Positions 47,296 to 59,200 of a DNA stretch of 64,000 nucleotides are shown one piece after another. The position numbers were made by a program, and so were the translations under genes. Below the pieces are notes generated by a model, which searched no databases, had not been told where the DNA came from, and saw only the letters and a list, made by a program, of their open reading frames with translations. The stretch is from the NCBI RefSeq assembly GCF_020085105.1, contig NC_058064.1:19321323-19385322 (forward strand). Reading direction: 5' to 3'. This DNA is from Siniperca chuatsi (taxonomy: Eukaryota; Chordata; Actinopteri; Centrarchiformes; Sinipercidae). Every line of letters begins with the position of its first letter. Positions within the stretch are counted from its first letter, which is position 1.

Positions 47296-50200
47296 TTAAT
47301 TGATTGGAACAGCTGATGGGCGGGATTTTGAGTGCTGACAGCGCAGAACAGCGTCATGGATGGTCGGGAACACCATCTCTGGAGTCATGACCCCGGTGAA
47401 AAACTGTAAGGTGTCCAGCTGAGATAATAGGCTTCCTTGTAGATCAAAACAGAGATGCAAAATCAGTCAGACCACATGCAAACTTGTGTTCTCATACTAC
47501 AGTATTTGTGTGAAGCTATTGCCATGAGTCTTTGCTGTACCATGTGTACCATTAAGGAACCTGAACACAGCCCGCCAGCAAAGACCATGAAAAAGATTCA
47601 GCTTGACCAGATTACTCCACTGACAAACAGTTGGCTACCTTTAATAGAAAGTACCTCAAACAGTAGAATACTGCTGTGGAGAACATGGAGGGCCTTGCTA
47701 ATTTGTATAAAGAAATGTATTAATTGATATTTAATTGTGCAATAAGGATAGACTGATAAAATGCAATTCAAATGAATAAATGAACCATTATAAAACAGAT
47801 CATTATTTAGTCTAGCCTCATTGATATAAAAAGGGATGGATAAAATGTTAGCCCTACAGTAAATCCTAATAAATCGCTTTTTTCTTATTAGTTTTAGCCA
47901 TGTGTATCTAATAAACTGGCTACTGAGTGTATTTGGACAATATGAGATTAAGATATGACAAAAGAAATAAGTATAGTTTTATAAATCCCTCTGCAAGACA
48001 ATCTTGATCCCCCAAATAATGATCACCACCACGCCTTTATTATGTCATTATACTACAAACAATCGTGTGCAGGTCTTGACTTTGCAGGAAGAGATGAAAG
48101 CTGATCAGAGCAACCGGTTTAATCTGGGTAAGACATCCTAACTAGGCTCCTGTTCATCATACAAAATGATCCAGGTTAGTCTGTATTTTAAAAAGGGAAC
48201 TGCGTGTAAATATAGCCAGTGACTGTTTATATTTCCAGATTCAATAAATTACAGTACCAGTTACGGTATTTCCCTCGACGGCAATTATGCCTAAAACAAA
48301 TAGAGAAAAGTCGTCATGATTACTTACTGCTGCAGCCGGCTATGACCACTTGAACATCCACAGCTGCATATTCCTTAATAACCTGCAGAGACAGATACTG
48401 TTTTACTCCCGGGTGAAATCCTGAACATCAGGGTTCCTACAGCAACATTCATTTTCCTACAAGCGTTCCTGAACTGACACTTCAGCAGCACAGGAATGAA
48501 GCTTAAGGGCTTTAACATGTACACTTGTAGTTGTTGTATTGAAAAAAAGGAAGAACCTGTTTGATGGCTTTGGCTCCCACAGAGTCAATAAAGCTGGCGG
48601 GCGTCCAGTCCAGGATGATTGAGTGAACGGTGCTCAGAGGTTCGAGGAAGACGGCCTCCTCTAAGTCCGACTCGCTGCTTCTGTCCCCCAGCCGGCCGTT
48701 ACTCTGCTCCTCCCTCATGTGGTTATGGGACAAAACCTCATGGGTCACTCTCTGCCCCTTATACTGGAACCAATCAAAGAAGCTGATGTTTGATGATGGG
48801 GATTCAACAAGGTATTTCAGGTTGTCAGTTTTGGTGTATTTTTGATGATACTACCGCTGCAGGGAGCCAGAGTCACACACAGAGGCTTTAAGTGTGTGTA
48901 AGCTTTGCATATGTATATCTAGCTAACAAGATGAAAATGTCTTTTTTTCATTTCACTGTCACTACATGTGAATTATGGTGTTCATGGGTTGGATGAAATA
49001 AATGCACAGTTTTCTGCCCTCTCTATAGGATTTCTCTACAGAATCCACAAAATTCTATCACCACCTCTTAGGCCTGTCTTGTTAAAACCTCCTGAGGGGT
49101 TAGTCACGCTCTGCTGCCGCACATCATCCTGGGAAAGTTACACAAGCACCTACATGACAGGCATGATGCAAATATGCAGCACGCTGCACAGCCTGACTGT
49201 GCGACTGCGTACATACGCAACAAGCAACCGGGGAGAGAAGAGAAGAGAGGAGGACTCACCTTGGCACAAAGATTCAGTGGAGAGTTGTGGTTGCCGTTTG
49301 CTTTCTCCCGCTGTTTTTTTCGGGCTTTCCGGGTAGCTTGTAACTGCTCGGGGTTTACTCCCGTCTGTAAAGACATCATCAATAGTAGCAAACATGTCAG
49401 TGAGACAGTTTGCCTACTAGAATAGAGCTGCTAAAAAAGGACATTACACTCCTTCTTGTCCAGAATACGGATTTCTCTGTCTTTGTTTTGTTTGTAGCAT
49501 CTTGTTAAGAAAAAAAAAAAAAGAAGAAGCTAAATCCTAAAACTGGTTTAAAACTTTATTTCCTTGTCAAACCTCAGCTGAACACATTTTCAACTGGGAG
49601 CCACTCAGTACAATGACTGATGGCCGCAGAGTAAATCTAATGATAACTTGTACATAGAGGTCAGCACCCACCCTAACAGAAAGGGAGTAATGCAATTACG
49701 CTTTAATCTAACTCATTCTAATGTCCAGCGTGACAATGACTAGCTGCTCAGGCCAACAGCTGACAGACAGAGTCAGTAGCAAAGGGACTTTAAATATCCA
49801 CAAATGGGTGATTACCAACAAATAATCCAATAAGCCAGTGGTATTATTCTGGTTTTTGACTTAGATTTTTGAGGTGAATAATAAAATAACATACATACTG
49901 TACTTTAAAAACAGGAAAACTGAGTTTAAGTTTTAACTGTAACCTGGCTGAAAAAGGGTGAACGCAGCCACTTGATCGAGCTTAGAGCTGATGCTATGCC
50001 GGGATAGTAATCGAGGGGATTTGTTCGTACCAAAGAGCCCTTGAAAAGAATCGGATCATTTGCAAACCACTAATTGATTGTTTCAATCCACATAAATAGT
50101 CAGTGTGCTTATGTGTGCGAGATTAATTCTTACATTTCCGTGTTCAAATGGAAAATCCCAATCATTATATGATAGTTCAATCCCATGTATTCTGGTTCCA

Positions 50201-50923
50201 TCGGCCTTCGTCAAAAGTTGAAATTTAATCGAGTTTATATCTTTTTTTTTTAAGGGTACCTATTTTATTTTGTTGTGTATTTTATCATATGTAGATATTT
50301 AACTCCTTATTGTGAAAATTGAATTGCAATAATTACACCAACGGATCGTAGTTGTTTCTCAATAACCTACATGTTCTCATCTAAAATCATTATACCTCTA
50401 AGAAATGAGTTATTTGTATCTAAGAATGGGTTCATATCGGGGTTTTCTAGAAAATGCTAACTGTGAATGAGACTGCACTTTTGCAGGTTTGGGTTTAAGG
50501 ACGTGTTGCCCAGACAGCAATTTCAATCCAGCTTCGAAGAACAGAAAAATCCAGACTTGTGTCCAATCATCAACAGTCAAATCAAGCGTAGTCCGTTAGA
50601 CACGTATGAAGCGGGACCCTGAAGTCTGAGGATATCTATGAGCATGTTGTCTGCTTCCTCTTTTCACCACTCATTCTGTTGACATCACATTACAACTGTT
50701 TGCTCACAGCCAGATTGTTTTCACATCCATATAATTACATGTCTCTGGGTAACGGTAGCGACGACCCGCATAGCGCCAACAGTGTTTGTCAATTCTAGAC
50801 TTCACTGCACCTTTCGCAACCTGAAAACCAGTTCAATTCCATGGACAAAGGTGTTTCTAATATTACTCTCCTCCATAGATGTAAATGGGATAGGTTTCTT
50901 TTACCTTCAGTACAGTATTTTAT

Positions 50924-50964
<41 letters not shown>

Positions 50965-53900
50965 GCTAGGATTACCTTCTCCTTGAGGGTGTTCACATAA
51001 AGGTCACTGTTAGCAAAGTAGATTGAAGAGTTGGAGTGGAAAATCTTAATCCCCTCATATTCAGCCACCTGGGAACAAAACACAAATCCCAGGCGTTCAG
51101 AGTTTAGACCATCAGACTCTGTGTGAAATTTGTAGCCTGGGCTCAGACTTCAGTGTTTTCTCCTCTAACAGACTCACCTCTTCATACTCATCCACATCAT
51201 AGTACAGCCCTGTGCCTGGAACATAGCCCAGGATGGCACTTTTAGGGCTGGAAGACAAGGAGAAAGGTCAGAAACACTCACTCACTCACTCAAGTAAATT
51301 ACTTTTACACTAAATCCTTCTGTTAGCACGCTTGGAGCACCATCCAAACCTGTTCGTACAAATGTATTTACACGCCATGATATGTAGCATTACGTTTATT
51401 CAGTGACTAATGGTGTGACGGTAACAAAAATAAAGACACATTGAGATTAAAAAGACAGGGAGCAGCCTATTATCAGTACCTCTGTGTTCTGTAGATGACT
51501 GTCAGTATGGCGAATGCGATGGCCACCAGGAGGCCATAATCCAGGCCCAACAGCACAGACGCTACAAAGGCTACCAGCCAGATGGCCTGAGAGAGAAAAG
51601 GGAAGAAACAGAAATACACCGACATGAAGTATTACAGCAGAGGGCGAAAATAGGCGCCGAAATCATCTTTTCCTCATCTGAGAGGGAGACAGCGGGTTGT
51701 TTTTGTTAGTTTGTCACACACTGACAATATCACTGGCATGTGATAGAGGCTCCCAATCATCTCTCAGTCATCGTGCCTCGTGGGCCTTCAGTAATGGAAG
51801 AGTAATTCCATTTAATCTGACAATGATCTATTATGATATTTAAAGCCATGACATTAAGCTCTCTTTCAAGGTGGATCATGAAGTTGAAGTGAACACTGAT
51901 TACATCAGATTGCCCTTTTGTTGTCACATTCCTTCTAAAATTTCTCTTGCGTCACAAGCCAACTCTGTTTCCCATACACAAAAATAAATATTCAAATACA
52001 ACAACGACGGGCAGATTGAGGTTTTAGGTGTAATCTGTGAAACAGAAAGAGAACGCAGTTTATCCTGTTTGTGCTGTACAGCAGAGGTCTTCACACAAAA
52101 TAAACCTGCGAATGTCTCTCCCAATCCCGAGGTGGACCCGTCCATTAAAAAAAAAAAAAAAAAAACACAAAACACACAAACACAGATGCAAGCTCAAACA
52201 GCTCTGCATCTGGACCTCAGCCCACACAGACCTTAAGGAAATTAGGCCCGGATCAGCAAGAAAGAGAAGGTTAATACTGTTTAACTGCCTCCAAATTGTG
52301 TTAGACTCCTAAATAAACATAAATTAGCTCTTAATTAATACATCCAATTGCTCAGTTAATTCAGCACCAACATTTCTCTCTCGGAACAGTCTCCTTGACT
52401 TTTATGGCGGCGACGCACCTAAACAGGCACAGAAATGTGTGTAAAACACCTTGTAAGATTCACTGGGACTGGTTAACTCATGGGGGAAAACACTTGGCCA
52501 AAATGCCCTCTACTTAAATTAACAGGCACATTCTAACATTATCAAGACACATTCAAGTCAGTCATTTGTTGTGTTCTGACTAAAGACGCAGCATGTGTTG
52601 CTCATGGGAACAGTCTATTTTGAGAGAAGAGCTCCCTACCAGTTTAAATCAGACCCATTCAAAACCCACAGTGGACTCTATTCAGCTCCTTTAGCATCTT
52701 CAGATTTCCCATGGCTTGCTGCCTGAGGACCTCTACTGCACAGTAACACTTTTTTTTTTTTTTTGTTGAGTTTGACTTCACAGACTGACCAGTTCGAGCT
52801 TGCTGGTCCTCCACAGAGTAGGAATGTCTCTGAACTGTTTGAACATCCCCAGCAGGTTCACCATGATGATGGCAGCCAGCGCAGTCTGGGAAACAGAACA
52901 GAAGATAACGCCACATAAGAACAAAACATTAGCCTGTCAGCCGCTGTTTGTTCAACAGACTGAGAAGAAGGAAGAAGTGTCTGCAGCTCCACGTGTGACG
53001 CCGGGCTGCCAGACAGGAAGCTGGAAGCGCTGCGTCATCAGCTCCACAGCTTCACCCACCTGAGGGAGCGGCTGGAAGACGAAACCAATGGCCACCACCA
53101 CCAGCAGCACCACGAGAGACGCCAGCAGCCCTGCAATCTGAACACACAAACAAACACACACACACAGCGAGAACTGTGTCAACATCATCTCTCGTTCTAA
53201 TTATGGTCTCACAAATCTAGTGAAGTGAGAAAGTATAATCGCTCCTGTAGTGGAACTGGTGTGTGTTACCTGCGTTTTTCCACCAGTGCTCTCCTGCACC
53301 AGGCTCCTTGACATGGAGCAAGTGATGGCGAAGGTTTGGAAGAAAGAGCTTATGAAGTTACACAGACCGAGGGCAATCAGCTCCTGAAAGCAGAACAACA
53401 CAAAGGTTTCTTCTCAGAACCTTCAAATAAATTCAATGGAATCCAAATGTGAACCTGTTTCGCAGCTTGTCAGGCAGTGAAAACGTAGTTTTAAACAACT
53501 TTAGGAACTGACCCCAAAAACCTATAGTTTGTGGATAAAAGGAGGCAGATGTTGACAGAAAAGAACCCAGAGCAAACCACAATGAATTCCAGAGAGACTC
53601 AAGTTATGACCTCAAGAAGAGATAGGTTAGCTTAGCTGAAGTTACAGTGCCTTCTCATTTCCAGGCAGTCCAGTGTGACAGACAGACATGATGTTCCATA
53701 CCTAATCAGATATTGTAACATACAGCATATTCACTGAAAAAAAGGTTTTCTCATCACTGGGATATTTACTGTTTTATATAGCCTAGCCCTGCTTGTGAAT
53801 CCATGTGACTTGTGCTTACGTTCTCCAGTATCCTTGTCACTTGGCAGCGTGAACCAAAACAAACCAAATACGAAAAAACAACAAGGTCCTTTGTTTCCAC

Positions 53901-55981
53901 TGTGGCTCAGACCAAACAACTCAGTATGTTTACATGCACTCAAGAAACTGGGTTACTGTTAATCCATGTATACATGCAGCTGGTCAGTGATCAGATTTCC
54001 TCATTTCCTCATTTTACAGGTGTTACTTACTTCTTTTGACTTTATTTAGTGACAGAAGACACTGCATCCTGACTTTTCTTGGTGTGTATTGTAGCAGACT
54101 GACAGCGCAGTGAGGGACAGACAGACAGCATAGCTTTTCCTCACAGCGCAAATGTGTCTCGCCCTTACAGATAGTTAATTGCTCAGCGTTTTAGTTGGAC
54201 TTTGGTGGGAATTATTTTAAATACAAAGGATGTATCGCTGCGTATTGATCTCTCCTCTCATCCCACCACTCTCTTGTGTCAGCAATATTTTCCCTGTCTG
54301 AAGTCTTTGCACATGATCACATATAAAAAGCTGATGAGAAACTCGCTTACCCTCACATACTTTAGCTTTCTCCAGGACAAATCTAGCTGGGGGAAACAGG
54401 TTCTCTAATCCCCCTACCTCAATTTCTCTTTTACATGACATTTAAGAAATCAGCTTATTTGAGGAGGCCAGCTGTAACCCGGTTACATAAGTGTATGTAA
54501 ACGCAGTGTCAGGTTAGCATGCTGGGCCCATCGCTCATCAGCAGGTCCTCAGATGTCCAGGCTTACCTGGTTGCCGTCCACGCTGTAGCTGTGCTTCAGG
54601 GCAAAGGTCTTGGCAAGCGAGATGCCCATTGAGAATCCCACAATTGCTACAGCGAAGGAGTCTGTGACCAAACTGGGTAACAGAGAGAACTCTGGAGCGG
54701 CAGGAGGGAGAAGCCTGAGAACACATAAGAAAACACTCGTTACATCCATCCCACTGTGTAAATATTTCCTTTTACGGCTTTTACGGAGGAGGAGAAGACG
54801 AGCCTAAAACCACAAAATGAGTACAATTTAGATATGAAACAGGTTCTACAGCACAGACTTCCCAGTTGTAAAATTCCATGACTGAAAAACACCTCTCTAA
54901 ATTCAGCGACATTCCAGAAATTCCACTGACAAAATGAGAATGCAACAACCTACCCACTTGGTATCTTCCCAACCACGTCCACCTTGTAGTCGTCGGATAA
55001 GGACAGGCCATACGAGACGCTGGTTGACACAATGACCACGATAATCTCTCCAGGAATGGGAATGGGCAGTTTCTTCTTAAAGCGCTCATTGAGGTCTTTG
55101 ACAACGTACAGGAAGACGAGGCACACGAGGCCCAGGATGAGTGTGGTGACATTGGTGCTGGTGATGTCACTGAGTACCGCCTTGGTGCTCTGGGGTAAGA
55201 GCAATACAACAGTGTGACCATTTATGATGCATTTAAGGAATCTATTTTTTTGCATTTACCAAACATACAACAAAACCAGACCAGCTCCCAGAAAGAATCA
55301 ACCGCTTGTACTCTTTCCCCCAGAAGCTATTAAAACTCACATTAATAGCAGAGAAGGGCCCACTGAAGCGCTGCGTTTTCACGCCCAGCAGGTACTTGAG
55401 CTGAGAGACAACGACGTGCACGGATGCTGCTGTAGTGAAGCCTCGCACCAGGGGCTCTGTGAGGTAGATTGCCACAAAGCCAAACCTGAGAAGACCCAGG
55501 ACAATCTGAGAGAAAGGAAAAAGAAATTAAGAAAGCAATAAATAAGAAAGAGGAAAGGGGATAAGAACAAGCTACATAGTTTTGTTTCATATAAAAACAT
55601 TAAATCAAGGGGTGGAAACATCAACAGTAATTCAGACATCCTGCTGCTTTGGGTAAACAGTGATTTTTGAGCGTGAGAAGATTTGAGCAAGCTGTATCAC
55701 TTTACTGTGATGTTTTAACCAAATAACAGACACTGGAACAGACACTAAAGCAACAGCAGCTTTCAGCTGCTGGCCCGAGTGTGGTGGCTGACCTGGATGA
55801 TTCCCACCAGGGTCGTGAGCACAACGGCCACCTGCACCCTCCTGGCGTCACGAGCCTCCACGTCCAGGACGGCAGACGCGTTGGATCCGTTGGCAGGCAG
55901 GACGTAAAACATGGAGTCTGGGGCCTCCCTCACCACAACACCCCCGATCATCAGACTTATCACCGCAAAAGTGCCTGCAGG

Positions 55982-56041
<60 letters not shown>

Positions 56042-56162
56042 CGGTTTCTTTAACAGTCATCTGTCAAACATTATTATGGCTGAATCATGGAAGTGCTTAT
56101 CTTTCCAGGCTTGGTTTTGTACAGTATTATGATGTCCGCTGTAACTGTGGAACCATGCACCT

Positions 56163-56249
<87 letters not shown>

Positions 56250-59200
56250 CTACACCCAATCTTTTGGACAGATGCCATTTTTACAGTGAAGCCAACTGCT
56301 TCACTTCAGATCAGATGAGGGTTGTTTTGTTTTTTTTTTAAAGGTTGAGCAGGCTTGGTTAATTGTACCCATTTGTCAGATGAACTTAAAGGTTAGAGCT
56401 GACATTTGAGATGACTTGGAGCCCTTCTTGGAAATAAAGTAGTCAGGTGGGTGAGATGAGGGGAGTGGGGGGGTCACACGAAATTTCACAATCCCGCTGT
56501 TGTAACTTGTGAATCTTTTGATAGTTAATTGAGCGGACCCCCCTGTGTGTGGGACAGAGACGGTCGGCGGTTTGAGCTCATCATACTGTTCTTGGCACTG
56601 ACTGTGGAAAGTAACCTAGCTGCCTGAAAAGGCCACTGACTGCCTTAAAGACCACCATTCATTTAGACCAGGATAAACATTAACAACATGGGGATGGGAT
56701 TAGAACACCACGAGAATAAATTTCCTCAAAATATTGTGCCAAAGGTTAATGGTGCTACGAAATGATGAAGCCGTACTGATATTGGCAAACGGATTTTCCC
56801 CACCACCAGTGCTTAACAGACAGCCACGTGAGAGAATAAGCAGCAGAAGGGAACAAAAATGTAAGCCCAGTAATAATAAGAGGCGTTTCAATCAAACATC
56901 CATATTAATAGAAATTGTAGCAAGCACAGTCACATCTCTGTGTTTCAGTAACAGATTTACCTCCAACTGTGACTGCTGTATAATATGTATAAATATGCCT
57001 GGTACCTCCTGTATTCTTACCCAAACTGTGACCTTATAACAAATGTACAGCTAGATTGTGGGGATTCATGCCTATAGGATATACATAACTGTAGATCAAT
57101 CTTGGCTTTCCATTGGAACATTAGGCCAAATGTCTAATCAGTTGCCCAAACACACAATCTCTTATCAGTGTTGGCCTTCACTGCAGGAAAATGCAGCAGA
57201 GCGACACCAGAACAAACACAACAGTCCTCTGTCAAACATCATCATGTCTGAAACATGGACAGATTTCACCTTAGCCCCACTTATGTCCAGGCTTGGTGCT
57301 GTACAGTATCATGATGTCCAGTGTAACTGTGGGGGTCATACACCAAGTGTGTGTACATGTGTATTCCTTTGAGTGAAAATTCCATCTTGCCCACCACTTG
57401 AACAGCAGCCCAGTTATTCCTCTTCGCTCCCTGCCAGAAGTTAAGGGATCATCATTTCCACAGCAACTTGCTATCAGGCAAGATTTTTAGCAGAGGCTAT
57501 TTTACAGTGAAGCCACCGGCTTCCTGTTGTTCTCTTCGGATCAGCTCTTTTGTTTCAAAAGGTTGAGCAGGTTTAGTTTACTGTGCCCATTTGTCAGATG
57601 GACTCATAGCTTAGAGCTGACATTTGAGATGACTGGAGCCCTTTCTAGGAAAGTAGCCGGATGGGTGAGGTGTCAGGGTCACTGAAATTTCACAATGTTG
57701 TTGCTCATGTCAGCTGAGGACACGGTCATCACATCTGAGTCAAAACATTTCCTCTATATGCCCTCTCAAAAACAACTTAATCTTTCATCTCACACTATGG
57801 ATCCGTCTGTAAATTGAGTCGATACCCAGAGCTGTGCCCCTGTGTGTCTGGGACAGAGACGGTTGGCAATTTGAGCTGATCATAGCGTTCTTGGCACTGA
57901 CTGTGGAGATCAATCTGGCTGTGTGAAAAGGACACTGACAGGATTAAGACACCACAGCAATCCCTTTCCTAGAAATATTATGCCACAAAAAAGGAACAAG
58001 ACAAGTGCTGTTAATGTTTATCATTTTCTTAATCAATGGCAGATTTACTGTTAAAAACTGAAAAAAAAAAACATGGGGTAAGACAATTACAGGAACTTTC
58101 CTTTCCTGTAAATGTTGAGCCAAAAGCTGGCCAAGTGCCAACGGTTGGGTCATCCCAAAATCTATGATCGCACTTAATTGTATGGAATTTTTGCTAAACA
58201 GTCCGCTCAGCCTCTCTGTCCCTCTGTGCCTCTTAAAGTTTTCAAAACATTTTGAGCTGAATGAGCACTCTGCAGTTACATCAGGGATAATCGTCAAAAA
58301 AAACAAAACAGCAAAAAGGCCTCACACACCTCGCTGAACGTAAAAGTTCCCGAGTGAACGCAGAAGTCGCCTGGAGGATCCACCTTGAGCACTTTAGAAT
58401 TTTGCATTTAGCAGCCCCAGCGTGCGCCTGTCGACTGTTTGATTTGGGTCACTTAGCACACCGGTGCATTAAATCAGTGAGTAATTAAGGTACAATGATG
58501 CTAACCGTAACCCATAATGACGTCATCCTTAATTTGATTGCATTGTTGTGCATTTACCGGTATGTACTGTTCACTGACTGCTAGCCCAGGACGGGGTGCG
58601 ACCCCAGCCTCCCGTACCCCCCCCGCGCCTCTCGGCCAGTGAGCGTACACAATCGACATGCATCTTTTCCAGAGTGTCAGCTGAGCGCAGAGAGTCGCCT
58701 CTCGGAGCTCTGCCCTCCTGCAGCTGCAGACACATCTGCTGCAGCTGCTGATCTGACATCTTTCTTTTGTTCCATTCTCACACAGGTCATCAGGGCTTTT
58801 TCATGTGACTTGTTTTTACTCTGTAACGGATGCTTCTTGAAATGTAGCAAAGTACAATACTTGTGATAAAAAGCACTTAAGTAAAAGTAAAATTACCAAT
58901 TTTTCAAAATACTCAAAAAAGTGCACACAACAGTAATGAGAGTAAGTGTATTTCGTTACTTCCGCCCCCTCAAGTGCATCTTTAAGAGCCCTTTACAAGA
59001 TTTCTTTTTAAAACAAGTCAGCTAGGAACATTAAAAAGTCAGCCGGAGAGAGTGTTTTCAACCAATTCATGGAGCTAACCTTAGCTTAATAAGCTGACTA
59101 GCAACAACTGATGAAATCTGCCAGCAACAGTTGTTATTTGAGCCAGCAAAATCAACTGTCCCCAGCTAGAAATGAGAAGCTGCTTTTGTCTACCTCAGTC

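Noticed and set aside
55848..56278. Val-Cys or His-Thr repeat proteins
   Set aside because: These frames arise from the (CA)28 and (TG)41 tracts and overlap the real prestin exon on the minus strand.
57225..57400. Duplicated prestin exon in the right-hand repeat copy
   Set aside because: The right copy contains none of the exon's coding sequence; similarity starts only in the intron.
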